NCBI GenBank assembly: GCA_002104945.1
Contig: MCFH01000112.1
Location: forward strand, 1 to 44,626
Direction of reading: 5' to 3'
Origin: Piromyces finnis
Lineage: Eukaryota > Neocallimastigomycota > Neocallimastigomycetes > Neocallimastigales > Neocallimastigaceae
DNA length: 44,626 bases
Both the position numbers and the translations under genes were made by a program. The notes under the pieces were generated by a model that saw nothing but the letters and a program-made list of their open reading frames with translations, was not told the DNA's origin and did no database searches. Positions 8,731 to 19,107 of this stretch are shown here, piece after piece; position 1 is the stretch's first letter, and each line of letters starts with the position of its first letter.

Positions 8731-11700
8731 ATAAAACCATAATTAATACTAATACCTCAAATAATAATTACCGAGAGCCTTCGTCTATAACCTTGGTTGC
8801 AACGAAGAAATCAAAAGACACAAATAGCAAAGCTAAAAATGCGCACAAGGAAACAACCAGCCAAATAAAGAGAATGCATGAGAATAAACTACAGCGAAAT
8901 CCTATGCCTATTAAAACTGCTGCTATGAAGTATAATGAGCAATTAGATAAGAGAAGGAATTATATAAATAATAATGATAAGGAGATGAACTTGGACACTT
9001 CTGAAATTATAACAATAGATTCTGATGGAAAATCAACCAAAGATGAAAATAAGTTAATAGAAACCATAGGAAAAGAAGAAATGGAAGAGGAGTTGGATGA
9101 TATAAATGAAGAATTGGGCAAGAATGATAAGAGCAAAGCAACAACTCCTAAGGAAAATAGAAAATTAAACAAAGTAGAGAAGTTAGAACACTTGGATGTA
9201 TCCTATCTAAATGATAAAAGAATAGAGAATGTAAAGAAGAAAAATCGGGAAGAAAGAAATGCTGAAATGAAGAAACAAGAAAGGAAGGAAATAGATAAAA
9301 TAAACCCTAACCCACCGCAAGAACAAATTTTAAATATTGAAAAACACATACGTCTAATGGATGGTTTTGAAGAGTTCAAGGTAGATGATTTAGTTAAAGA
9401 AGTAGCTTCAACAGAAGTGGTAACAAAACTTGTGAATTTATTAGACCTGTTCCCAAAATTCCGCACAGCATTTGCCCAGAAGTTGAAATTAACACCAAAA
9501 TTCAAAAATGCAGTAACAAATGCTGTCACCTTGCTTGGAGAACATAAAGTTGTCAAAGTCCGCGGGAAGGTAGAAGATGTGGAGGCTGAAATATTCTTAG
9601 ATTCATGTGCCAGCGTTAATATGATAACAAAGTCAGCACTCCGCAAATTTAGGATTCACAAGCAGCCAGTAGGAAATATTACAGAGACAATATTTCAGGC
9701 ATATTCCAATACTTCATCGAATACGGATATATATAAACTAAAAATCACAATTGGCGAGAAGACTTTCACAGAGATATTTAGGGTTATCGAAAAAGATGAT
9801 ATCTTTGATATATTAATTGGAATCGATTCCCTTAAAAGGAATAGGTTTAGTTTAAATTTTGTGGATGATAATTTATATTACATTGATAAAAACAATTCTC
9901 CCATGAAAATTGCAGACCTCCATTATGATGTAAATCTCCAGGAATCTAAAGGGGAGGATTCAGAGGAGGAAACTATAGAAGAAACACCAATGTTAATAAC
10001 AGTAGCGATGTCTACCCAGAATGAAGGAAAAGAAGGAACGTTAGAAACAAAAGAAAATATTATTAATAATATTGTGAATAAAATTCCGAAAGATATTAGA
10101 GATGTAGTAAGAAAGCTATTTGATAAATTTAATCATGTTATCGCTGTTAAAACTGACGATCTGAGTAGAACAAAATTACTACCTCATCGTATCAGGTTGA
10201 AGCCAAACTCGTTTCCTTTTAAACAACGAGCATATAGGCTATCAAAAGTGCAAGCAGATGCATTGAAAGAGGAGTTAACCAAGCTGATTAAGAATAAATT
10301 AATTGAACCATCCCATTCATCGTGGTCGTCGCCTGTAGTCTTAGTGCCTAAGAAAAATGGAAAATACCGAATGTGTGTGGATTATCGACGCTTAAATGAA
10401 TGTACAATAAAGGATTCCTACGCTCTACCACTAATTGATGACATACTGTGCTACGTAGGTAAGAAAGCTGTTTTGACTACTATGGATTTGTTTTCGGGTT
10501 ACCACCAAGTTCCGATGTATCCTGAGGATGAAGATCTTACATGTTTTACCACTATATATGGAAACTATAATTTCAAGGTAATGCCTTTCGGGTTATGTAA
10601 TGCCCCAGCTACCTTCCAGAGAGAAATGAACAGGATTTTCTTCGACCTTATTGGGAAGTGTGTCTTTATTTATATTGATGATTTGATAGTCTTTTCCAAT
10701 ACAATGGAAGAACATATTAGAGATTTATCAAAGGTTTTTAAAATACTCAGGGAAAATGGTTTAAGAATCAACATTGAGAAGTGTCACTTCTTTCAAGAAG
10801 AAGTAGAATTGCTAGGCCATGTATTATCTAAAGAAGGAATTAAACCAATTCCGGGGAAAACGCAGGTAATCATGAACTGGCTACCACCGAAAAATGTTTC
10901 TCAATTGCGTTCGTTTTTAGGGGCTGTAAGTTACTACCGAAAATTTATTGATAAATTTGCACAATATGCTAAACCATTATTTAAGTTATTAAAGAAAGAC
11001 GAAGAGTTCAAATGGAGTCCAGAGGCGAATAATTCATTTGAAATCTTAAAATTAAGACTAATAGAAGCTCCGATATTAATGCCACCGGATTTTGATAAAC
11101 CATTCAAGATTAGAACAGATGCATCACGTAATGGGATAGGTGGAGTGATTTTACAAATAGATGAAGATGGAATGGAGAAACCACTACACTTTGTAAGTAG
11201 GACACTGAATAAATCAGAAGAAAACTATAGTGTAACAGATTTAGAAGGGACAGCTGCATATTATTGTTCTAGGAAATTCAAGCATTATATAGTAGGAAAT
11301 ACGTTGGAAACTGAATTAATCACCGACCATAAACCGCTAGTTGGATTGATTAATAATAGCGAACCAACCAATAATCGACATCTTAAATGGGTCACTACGT
11401 TTAGTATATTAAAAATCAAAGTGTTGTACGAAGAAGGAAAGAAGAATGTAATAGCTGACGCTCTATCAAGATTGACCAGTAAGGAAGAAAGTCAGTTAGC
11501 ACCAAGACCAAGTCATAACAAACAAACAATCAACGTGATCGTGGAGAACAATAGTAATACTACTACTAATAATAAAATAAGTGAGAATAATAATCAATAT
11601 AAAAATATAAATGATTTTATTAATAGGAAACTTATAACTATGGATGGAATACAATACTACAAGAGTAATGGGAAACTAAGAAGAATTATAGATGATGACG

Positions 11701-12740
11701 AAGAAAAATTCAGACTAATTGAAGCCGCTCATTCTATCGGACATGAAGGTATATACAAGACCTATCATAGGCTAAAGAAGGAATTTTATTGGAAGGGCAT
11801 GAATAACGATATAAAAATTTATATTAAGTGTTGTCCAAGATGCCAACAATTCAAGCCACAGAAATCTAACCTTTTTGTTGAAAGCATACCTACAAAGCCA
11901 GGCTTACCATTTTCAAGAGTAGGTCTTGATCTGGTAGGTCCGTTGCCAATAACAAATAAAGGCAATAAATACATCATTGTCCTAGTGGACTATTTAACTA
12001 AATGGGTGGAGGCTGAGGCTTTGGAGAATATAGAATCCGATGATGTCATTGACTTTTTGAAGAGGGTATTTTCTCGCCATGGTATTCCAGAGGTTCTAGT
12101 AACAGACAATGGGCCTCAATTTAGATCTGATAAGACGAAGGCATTCCTGGATTTACATGACGTGTACGTCCAATACGTATCGACATACCACCCTGCATCT
12201 AATGGAGAAGTGGAAAACCGGAATAAGGAGATAATCAAATATCTGAAACTATTAGGTAATGAAGAAGATGAATGGGATGAAATACTGCCTAGTGCATTAT
12301 GGGCTCTTAGAACTTGTAAAAACGAAATTACAAAGTTCAGCAGCTTTGAACTACTATATGGACGCAAAGATCTACAACCCTTCGAACTATCTTTGATGAA
12401 AGACAGGAATAAGTATGAGAACGAAGAGGAATATTGGATACAGAAGTTCGTGAGACATCATAAGTGGATACAAGAAGCCATCGATAATATTGAAACAGCC
12501 AATAAATTATGGAGTGACCGGAGACGACAGAGTAAACGAATGAGAGCCGCATATAAACCTGGAGATTTAGTATTAGTTAAAGTATTCAATAGAAGGAAAC
12601 TGGACCCTTATTTTACTGGACCCTTAAAAATCATAAAGAAAGAATTTAATACAGTTACAGTTTGTGATCCTATTTCAGGGGAAATTGCAGAACGGAATAT
12701 TCACTTAAAGAATATAATTCCGTATTTTTCTGAATTGTAA
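8664..12740 (+). CDS. Element B Pol polyprotein, unit 1 (made as Gag-Pol)
   Basis: Pol has no ATG near its start; translation most likely enters at 8664 by -1 frameshift, giving LNSGRRTTP, which matches the start of element A Pol. Numbering here is from the codon at 8712. A Lys/Glu/Asn-rich linker (to about 200) precedes the protease with LDSC (D297; Cys replaces the usual Gly) and ILIG. Then come RT with YIDD at 654-657, RNase H (RTDAS, DLEGTA, TDHKP, ADALSRL), and integrase with HHCC finger (H1007, H1011, C1041, C1044) and catalytic D1073, D1132 and E1168 (35 residues between the last two). A GPY/F-like module (YFTGPLKI) ends the protein. There is no chromodomain. All catalytic residues expected for RT, RH and IN are present, so the enzyme looks intact. 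Confidence 0.95.
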   Translation, partial: LNSGRRTTPSKQTNLSVVQPTVDKTIINTNTSNNNYREPSSITLVATKKSKDTNSKAKNAHKETTSQIKRMHENKLQRNPMPIKTAAMKYNEQLDKRRNYINNNDKEMNLDTSEIITIDSDGKSTKDENKLIETIGKEEMEEELDDINEELGKNDKSKATTPKENRKLNKVEKLEHLDVSYLNDKRIENVKKKNREERNAEMKKQERKEIDKINPNPPQEQILNIEKHIRLMDGFEEFKVDDLVKEVASTEVVTKLVNLLDLFPKFRTAFAQKLKLTPKFKNAVTNAVTLLGEHKVVKVRGKVEDVEAEIFLDSCASVNMITKSALRKFRIHKQPVGNITETIFQAYSNTSSNTDIYKLKITIGEKTFTEIFRVIEKDDIFDILIGIDSLKRNRFSLNFVDDNLYYIDKNNSPMKIADLHYDVNLQESKGEDSEEETIEETPMLITVAMSTQNEGKEGTLETKENIINNIVNKIPKDIRDVVRKLFDKFNHVIAVKTDDLSRTKLLPHRIRLKPNSFPFKQRAYRLSKVQADALKEELTKLIKNKLIEPSHSSWSSPVVLVPKKNGKYRMCVDYRRLNECTIKDSYALPLIDDILCYVGKKAVLTTMDLFSGYHQVPMYPEDEDLTCFTTIYGNYNFKVMPFGLCNAPATFQREMNRIFFDLIGKCVFIYIDDLIVFSNTMEEHIRDLSKVFKILRENGLRINIEKCHFFQEEVELLGHVLSKEGIKPIPGKTQVIMNWLPPKNVSQLRSFLGAVSYYRKFIDKFAQYAKPLFKLLKKDEEFKWSPEANNSFEILKLRLIEAPILMPPDFDKPFKIRTDASRNGIGGVILQIDEDGMEKPLHFVSRTLNKSEENYSVTDLEGTAAYYCSRKFKHYIVGNTLETELITDHKPLVGLINNSEPTNNRHLKWVTTFSILKIKVLYEEGKKNVIADALSRLTSKEESQLAPRPSHNKQTINVIVENNSNTTTNNKISENNNQYKNINDFINRKLITMDGIQYYKSNGKLRRIIDDDEEKFRLIEAAHSIGHEGIYKTYHRLKKEFYWKGMNNDIKIYIKCCPRCQQFKPQKSNLFVESIPTKPGLPFSRVGLDLVGPLPITNKGNKYIIVLVDYLTKWVEAEALENIESDDVIDFLKRVFSRHGIPEVLVTDNGPQFRSDKTKAFLDLHDVYVQYVSTYHPASNGEVENRNKEIIKYLKLLGNEEDEWDEILPSALWALRTCKNEITKFSSFELLYGRKDLQPFELSLMKDRNKYENEEEYWIQKFVRHHKWIQEAIDNIETANKLWSDRRRQSKRMRAAYKPGDLVLVKVFNRRKLDPYFTGPLKIIKKEFNTVTVCDPISGEIAERNIHLKNIIPYFSEL

Positions 12741-12767
12741 TAAAAAAAAAAAAAAATATTTAAAATT

Positions 12768-12807
12768 GGACTTCAAGGGACGAAGTCCAAACTAAGGCGG
12801 GATGTCT
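12768..12807 (+). promoter_or_regulatory. Pre-PPT stem-loop and polypurine tract, unit 1
   Basis: GGACTTC (12768-12774) pairs with GAAGTCC (12782-12788) around the loop AAGGGAC. The polypurine tract AAGGCGGGA (12794-12802) follows, then TGTCT and LTR-B2. Here the hairpin lies after the Pol stop, unlike in element A, yet stem and loop are kept. Confidence 0.75.
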
Positions 12808-13435
12808 TGGTACACCACATTCAGAAAAATGCAATAAATCCATATATTTGGTAAATGAAATAACCCTTATAATATATATGGATTTAAATATTTTTATTTA
12901 ATAAATTTATATAACGATAGTAATAATAAGAATGGTAAATTAAATTAAATTAATAACTTATAAATAATTTATTAAAGTAAAATAAACTTTTTATAATTTA
13001 ATATAAGGATGATAAAAATATAATTATATAAGGAAGAGAAAGACGCGTATATATATAAAAAAGAAAAGAAGAGTTTTTAGTTTTTAGTTAGTTTTTAGTT
13101 AGTATATATTAGTTATATTATAAATAAAATAAAGATAAGGTGATAATAATAGAAGAATAAATAATATTATTGTTAGATTTAGTGAAGGAATTAATAATAA
13201 TATTAGTTTATTTTCTAAGATTATACCTATTTTTAAAACAAATAATAATATAAAATAATAATAAATAATACTTATAAATAATAAAGCTTGTAATAAAAAT
13301 AATAAAATAATAAACAAAATAATAAAATAATATATAATAAAAAAATATTCATCTAGAATATAAATTTGTTATTTATAACTGTTGTAGTGTCCCAAACAAT
13401 AAAGAAAAAGGTACTTATAATAAAATTCTGTACCA
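12808..13435 (+). repeat. LTR-B copy 2 (628 bp), shared by both units
   Basis: It serves at once as 3' LTR of unit 1 and 5' LTR of unit 2. A polypurine tract ends directly before it and the primer binding site follows directly after. It appears identical to copies 1 and 3. Confidence 0.93.
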
Positions 13436-13441
13436 AGTTTT

Positions 13442-13459
13442 TGGTGGAGAATCCGGGCG
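13442..13459 (+). promoter_or_regulatory. Primer binding site, element B unit 2
   Basis: Same 18 nt, starting TGGTGGAG, 6 nt after the LTR-B2 end as in unit 1. Confidence 0.8.
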
Positions 13460-13511
13460 TACAACAAGCAAATTTATGAAAATAGATGAGTAATAGATAG
13501 AGATTATACAA

Positions 13512-13551
<40 letters not shown>

Positions 13552-13932
13552 TTTATAATAATAATAATAATAAATTAATATATATAATAATAATAATAAT
13601 AAATTATATATAACTATTAAATTATATTATTTTAATTATTTAATTTGAAGAATACACATATTTCCACCAACCGCTTTGGGTAGATCGCGGCTGTTGAATG
13701 AAAAACTTCTTAGCTAAAGGCCTTCTACACCAAAGTCGATAATATAAGTAGTTCTAAGAATTAAATTTATTAAAATAAAATAGTTTATATTTATATATAA
13801 AATATACCATAAATTTATAATTAATACGCGTGTTAATAATAATAAAAATATAAAAATATATACAATTAGAAATCACGCGATATAATAAACAGACAAACAA
13901 TAATAAGAGTAATATTAGTTCATCTTTGAGAA
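13460..13932 (+). other. 5' leader of element B unit 2
   Basis: Same as the unit 1 leader, with the GC-richer island at about 13663-13741. The poly-A/TA tract is 2 bp longer than in unit 1. Confidence 0.5.
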
Positions 13933-14967
13933 ATGGATTTAACTACTATACGTAAAGAGGTTCCCAAACTTGATAACTATGGGAAGAATGTATGGGAATG
14001 GGTAGTGGATATGAACGACTTTTTGGATCTCTATGATTTAATTGAGCCTAGACAAGTGTATAATTGGGCTATGGCCGCAGTAGAGTCTGATACCAAAGAA
14101 GTTGTAAGAAGGTTAAAAATAAGAAGAAATAATGAAGTCCATTACCCATCACTTAAAGAAATACAAATAGCTATCGAAGAAGATATGAAGATTACTGAGG
14201 GAGATAAATGGACCCTACTTAGAAACATGAATATTGCGGAAGGAGAAACTATAAAAAAGTTTAATTATAGATATCGAAACTTGTATCATAATCTAAGTAG
14301 GGAATATCAGAAATTAATAACAGTGAAGGAATATAGAGACTCTATTAGTGCTCGTGTCTATCCGTGCTCCCAGGTAGGAATGTCTGATTGTGAGAACCTA
14401 CAAGAAGCTTACAAAATTGCTGAACGAGCTGAAAATACTGAGAGAGAAATTAAAGAGAAAAACAATGAACAAGTTAACCAAAGGAGAGGAACAAGGAATG
14501 TTACTTTAGCTGCCCAAAGTGATAATGTTCTATTAAATCATCCGATTTATACTGGACTTATGAATGATAATAAAGAGGATTCGCATAATTCATATTACGA
14601 CAGGAAGAATATTAACCAGAACTTTAGATATCCATATTTCAATAGAACTAGGACTAGCTACCGCAGAGTTTATGGAGGACAGTCTAATTGGAGCAACACC
14701 AATGGTTATGTAAATCAACAGAATGATAATAATAGTAGAATGGGTTTAATCCCTTATCAAGGCATGAATAAATCTTATTCTACAACAAGAAATGCGGAAA
14801 AAGGGGTATCCCTGATAGAACCAACCAATGCTATTCCAAGGGAGATTGATGAAAGAAATTCCGATATAAAATGTTTCAGATGTGGACAAAATGGACACAA
14901 ACGTATAGAATGTCCATATACTTTTAAACAACTTGCCGAAATGGAAGAAAAGGGGCTTTTAAACTAA
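13933..14967 (+). CDS. Element B Gag, unit 2
   Basis: 344 aa, identical to the unit 1 Gag except Pro for Leu at residue 144 (CCG for CTG, C at 14363). That residue falls in the capsid-like half, in RVYPCSQ. A proline there could disturb a helix, so the two Gags may not be equally competent; this is inference. CCHC knuckle, linker and terminal slippery codons are unchanged. Confidence 0.95.
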   Translation: MDLTTIRKEVPKLDNYGKNVWEWVVDMNDFLDLYDLIEPRQVYNWAMAAVESDTKEVVRRLKIRRNNEVHYPSLKEIQIAIEEDMKITEGDKWTLLRNMNIAEGETIKKFNYRYRNLYHNLSREYQKLITVKEYRDSISARVYPCSQVGMSDCENLQEAYKIAERAENTEREIKEKNNEQVNQRRGTRNVTLAAQSDNVLLNHPIYTGLMNDNKEDSHNSYYDRKNINQNFRYPYFNRTRTSYRRVYGGQSNWSNTNGYVNQQNDNNSRMGLIPYQGMNKSYSTTRNAEKGVSLIEPTNAIPREIDERNSDIKCFRCGQNGHKRIECPYTFKQLAEMEEKGLLN

Positions 14968-15030
14968 ACTCTGGGAGAAGGACAACTCCCAGTAAACAAA
15001 CCAATCTATCGGTGGTACAACCAACGGTAG
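14958..15030 (+). promoter_or_regulatory. -1 programmed frameshift signal, gag/pol of unit 2
   Basis: T TTA AAC (14958-14964), a 6-nt spacer, stem 14971-14977/14986-14992 and a second hairpin 15006-15030; same sequence as unit 1. Confidence 0.88.
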
Positions 15031-18000
15031 ATAAAACCATAATTAATACTAATACCTCAAATAATAATTACCGAGAGCCTTCGTCTATAACCTTGGTTGC
15101 AACGAAGAAATCAAAAGACACAAATAGCAAAGCTAAAAATGCGCACAAGGAAACAACCAGCCAAATAAAGAGAATGCATGAGAATAAACTACAGCGAAAT
15201 CCTATGCCTATTAAAACTGCTGCTATGAAGTATAATGAGCAATTAGATAAGAGAAGGAATTATATAAATAATAATGATAAGGAGATGAACTTGGACACTT
15301 CTGAAATTATAACAATAGATTCTGATGGAAAATCAACCAAAGATGAAAATAAGTTAATAGAAACCATAGGAAAAGAAGAAATGGAAGAGGAGTTGGATGA
15401 TATAAATGAAGAATTGGGCAAGAATGATAAGAGCAAAGCAACAACTCCTAAGGAAAATAGAAAATTAAACAAAGTAGAGAAGTTAGAACACTTGGATGTA
15501 TCCTATCTAAATGATAAAAGAATAGAGAATGTAAAGAAGAAAAATCGGGAAGAAAGAAATGCTGAAATGAAGAAACAAGAAAGGAAGGAAATAGATAAAA
15601 TAAACCCTAACCCACCGCAAGAACAAATTTTAAATATTGAAAAACACATACGTCTAATGGATGGTTTTGAAGAGTTCAAGGTAGATGATTTAGTTAAAGA
15701 AGTAGCTTCAACAGAAGTGGTAACAAAACTTGTGAATTTATTAGACCTGTTCCCAAAATTCCGCACAGCATTTGCCCAGAAGTTGAAATTAACACCAAAA
15801 TTCAAAAATGCAGTAACAAATGCTGTCACCTTGCTTGGAGAACATAAAGTTGTCAAAGTCCGCGGGAAGGTAGAAGATGTGGAGGCTGAAATATTCTTAG
15901 ATTCATGTGCCAGCGTTAATATGATAACAAAGTCAGCACTCCGCAAATTTAGGATTCACAAGCAGCCAGTAGGAAATATTACAGAGACAATATTTCAGGC
16001 ATATTCCAATACTTCATCGAATACGGATATATATAAACTAAAAATCACAATTGGCGAGAAGACTTTCACAGAGATATTTAGGGTTATCGAAAAAGATGAT
16101 ATCTTTGATATATTAATTGGAATCGATTCCCTTAAAAGGAATAGGTTTAGTTTAAATTTTGTGGATGATAATTTATATTACATTGATAAAAACAATTCTC
16201 CCATGAAAATTGCAGACCTCCATTATGATGTAAATCTCCAGGAATCTAAAGGGGAGGATTCAGAGGAGGAAACTATAGAAGAAACACCAATGTTAATAAC
16301 AGTAGCGATGTCTACCCAGAATGAAGGAAAAGAAGGAACGTTAGAAACAAAAGAAAATATTATTAATAATATTGTGAATAAAATTCCGAAAGATATTAGA
16401 GATGTAGTAAGAAAGCTATTTGATAAATTTAATCATGTTATCGCTGTTAAAACTGACGATCTGAGTAGAACAAAATTACTACCTCATCGTATCAGGTTGA
16501 AGCCAAACTCGTTTCCTTTTAAACAACGAGCATATAGGCTATCAAAAGTGCAAGCAGATGCATTGAAAGAGGAGTTAACCAAGCTGATTAAGAATAAATT
16601 AATTGAACCATCCCATTCATCGTGGTCGTCGCCTGTAGTCTTAGTGCCTAAGAAAAATGGAAAATACCGAATGTGTGTGGATTATCGACGCTTAAATGAA
16701 TGTACAATAAAGGATTCCTACGCTCTACCACTAATTGATGACATACTGTGCTACGTAGGTAAGAAAGCTGTTTTGACTACTATGGATTTGTTTTCGGGTT
16801 ACCACCAAGTTCCGATGTATCCTGAGGATGAAGATCTTACATGTTTTACCACTATATATGGAAACTATAATTTCAAGGTAATGCCTTTCGGGTTATGTAA
16901 TGCCCCAGCTACCTTCCAGAGAGAAATGAACAGGATTTTCTTCGACCTTATTGGGAAGTGTGTCTTTATTTATATTGATGATTTGATAGTCTTTTCCAAT
17001 ACAATGGAAGAACATATTAGAGATTTATCAAAGGTTTTTAAAATACTCAGGGAAAATGGTTTAAGAATCAACATTGAGAAGTGTCACTTCTTTCAAGAAG
17101 AAGTAGAATTGCTAGGCCATGTATTATCTAAAGAAGGAATTAAACCAATTCCGGGGAAAACGCAGGTAATCATGAACTGGCTACCACCGAAAAATGTTTC
17201 TCAATTGCGTTCGTTTTTAGGGGCTGTAAGTTACTACCGAAAATTTATTGATAAATTTGCACAATATGCTAAACCATTATTTAAGTTATTAAAGAAAGAC
17301 GAAGAGTTCAAATGGAGTCCAGAGGCGAATAATTCATTTGAAATCTTAAAATTAAGACTAATAGAAGCTCCGATATTAATGCCACCGGATTTTGATAAAC
17401 CATTCAAGATTAGAACAGATGCATCACGTAATGGGATAGGTGGAGTGATTTTACAAATAGATGAAGATGGAATGGAGAAACCACTACACTTTGTAAGTAG
17501 GACACTGAATAAATCAGAAGAAAACTATAGTGTAACAGATTTAGAAGGGACAGCTGCATATTATTGTTCTAGGAAATTCAAGCATTATATAGTAGGAAAT
17601 ACGTTGGAAACTGAATTAATCACCGACCATAAACCGCTAGTTGGATTGATTAATAATAGCGAACCAACCAATAATCGACATCTTAAATGGGTCACTACGT
17701 TTAGTATATTAAAAATCAAAGTGTTGTACGAAGAAGGAAAGAAGAATGTAATAGCTGACGCTCTATCAAGATTGACCAGTAAGGAAGAAAGTCAGTTAGC
17801 ACCAAGACCAAGTCATAACAAACAAACAATCAACGTGATCGTGGAGAACAATAGTAATACTACTACTAATAATAAAATAAGTGAGAATAATAATCAATAT
17901 AAAAATATAAATGATTTTATTAATAGGAAACTTATAACTATGGATGGAATACAATACTACAAGAGTAATGGGAAACTAAGAAGAATTATAGATGATGACG

Positions 18001-19040
18001 AAGAAAAATTCAGACTAATTGAAGCCGCTCATTCTATCGGACATGAAGGTATATACAAGACCTATCATAGGCTAAAGAAGGAATTTTATTGGAAGGGCAT
18101 GAATAACGATATAAAAATTTATATTAAGTGTTGTCCAAGATGCCAACAATTCAAGCCACAGAAATCTAACCTTTTTGTTGAAAGCATACCTACAAAGCCA
18201 GGCTTACCATTTTCAAGAGTAGGTCTTGATCTGGTAGGTCCGTTGCCAATAACAAATAAAGGCAATAAATACATCATTGTCCTAGTGGACTATTTAACTA
18301 AATGGGTGGAGGCTGAGGCTTTGGAGAATATAGAATCCGATGATGTCATTGACTTTTTGAAGAGGGTATTTTCTCGCCATGGTATTCCAGAGGTTCTAGT
18401 AACAGACAATGGGCCTCAATTTAGATCTGATAAGACGAAGGCATTCCTGGATTTACATGACGTGTACGTCCAATACGTATCGACATACCACCCTGCATCT
18501 AATGGAGAAGTGGAAAACCGGAATAAGGAGATAATCAAATATCTGAAACTATTAGGTAATGAAGAAGATGAATGGGATGAAATACTGCCTAGTGCATTAT
18601 GGGCTCTTAGAACTTGTAAAAACGAAATTACAAAGTTCAGCAGCTTTGAACTACTATATGGACGCAAAGATCTACAACCCTTCGAACTATCTTTGATGAA
18701 AGACAGGAATAAGTATGAGAACGAAGAGGAATATTGGATACAGAAGTTCGTGAGACATCATAAGTGGATACAAGAAGCCATCGATAATATTGAAACAGCC
18801 AATAAATTATGGAGTGACCGGAGACGACAGAGTAAACGAATGAGAGCCGCATATAAACCTGGAGATTTAGTATTAGTTAAAGTATTCAATAGAAGGAAAC
18901 TGGACCCTTATTTTACTGGACCCTTAAAAATCATAAAGAAAGAATTTAATACAGTTACAGTTTGTGATCCTATTTCAGGGGAAATTGCAGAACGGAATAT
19001 TCACTTAAAGAATATAATTCCGTATTTTTCTGAATTGTAA
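14964..19040 (+). CDS. Element B Pol polyprotein, unit 2 (made as Gag-Pol)
   Basis: Translated sequence is identical to unit 1 Pol over all 1342 residues counted from 15012. It has the same PR (DSC), RT (YIDD), RNase H and HHCC/DDE integrase. The frame is entered by -1 frameshift at 14964. The lack of any difference over 4 kb, with only one change in gag, indicates very recent duplication or active homogenisation. Confidence 0.95.
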   Translation, partial: LNSGRRTTPSKQTNLSVVQPTVDKTIINTNTSNNNYREPSSITLVATKKSKDTNSKAKNAHKETTSQIKRMHENKLQRNPMPIKTAAMKYNEQLDKRRNYINNNDKEMNLDTSEIITIDSDGKSTKDENKLIETIGKEEMEEELDDINEELGKNDKSKATTPKENRKLNKVEKLEHLDVSYLNDKRIENVKKKNREERNAEMKKQERKEIDKINPNPPQEQILNIEKHIRLMDGFEEFKVDDLVKEVASTEVVTKLVNLLDLFPKFRTAFAQKLKLTPKFKNAVTNAVTLLGEHKVVKVRGKVEDVEAEIFLDSCASVNMITKSALRKFRIHKQPVGNITETIFQAYSNTSSNTDIYKLKITIGEKTFTEIFRVIEKDDIFDILIGIDSLKRNRFSLNFVDDNLYYIDKNNSPMKIADLHYDVNLQESKGEDSEEETIEETPMLITVAMSTQNEGKEGTLETKENIINNIVNKIPKDIRDVVRKLFDKFNHVIAVKTDDLSRTKLLPHRIRLKPNSFPFKQRAYRLSKVQADALKEELTKLIKNKLIEPSHSSWSSPVVLVPKKNGKYRMCVDYRRLNECTIKDSYALPLIDDILCYVGKKAVLTTMDLFSGYHQVPMYPEDEDLTCFTTIYGNYNFKVMPFGLCNAPATFQREMNRIFFDLIGKCVFIYIDDLIVFSNTMEEHIRDLSKVFKILRENGLRINIEKCHFFQEEVELLGHVLSKEGIKPIPGKTQVIMNWLPPKNVSQLRSFLGAVSYYRKFIDKFAQYAKPLFKLLKKDEEFKWSPEANNSFEILKLRLIEAPILMPPDFDKPFKIRTDASRNGIGGVILQIDEDGMEKPLHFVSRTLNKSEENYSVTDLEGTAAYYCSRKFKHYIVGNTLETELITDHKPLVGLINNSEPTNNRHLKWVTTFSILKIKVLYEEGKKNVIADALSRLTSKEESQLAPRPSHNKQTINVIVENNSNTTTNNKISENNNQYKNINDFINRKLITMDGIQYYKSNGKLRRIIDDDEEKFRLIEAAHSIGHEGIYKTYHRLKKEFYWKGMNNDIKIYIKCCPRCQQFKPQKSNLFVESIPTKPGLPFSRVGLDLVGPLPITNKGNKYIIVLVDYLTKWVEAEALENIESDDVIDFLKRVFSRHGIPEVLVTDNGPQFRSDKTKAFLDLHDVYVQYVSTYHPASNGEVENRNKEIIKYLKLLGNEEDEWDEILPSALWALRTCKNEITKFSSFELLYGRKDLQPFELSLMKDRNKYENEEEYWIQKFVRHHKWIQEAIDNIETANKLWSDRRRQSKRMRAAYKPGDLVLVKVFNRRKLDPYFTGPLKIIKKEFNTVTVCDPISGEIAERNIHLKNIIPYFSEL

Positions 19041-19067
19041 TAAAAAAAAAAAAAAATATTTAAAATT

Positions 19068-19107
19068 GGACTTCAAGGGACGAAGTCCAAACTAAGGCGG
19101 GATGTCT
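19068..19107 (+). promoter_or_regulatory. Pre-PPT stem-loop and polypurine tract, unit 2
   Basis: Stem 19068-19074/19082-19088 with loop AAGGGAC, then AAGGCGGGA at 19094-19102 directly before LTR-B3. Same as unit 1. Confidence 0.75.

Noticed and set aside
9203-9646. 147-codon minus-strand frame opposite pol (also 15503-15946, and smaller ones opposite 8446-9172 and 12116-12552)
   Set aside because: Shadow frames of the Lys/Glu-rich Pol; Ser/Phe-rich composition is the expected antisense product, and no start context or homology is recognised.
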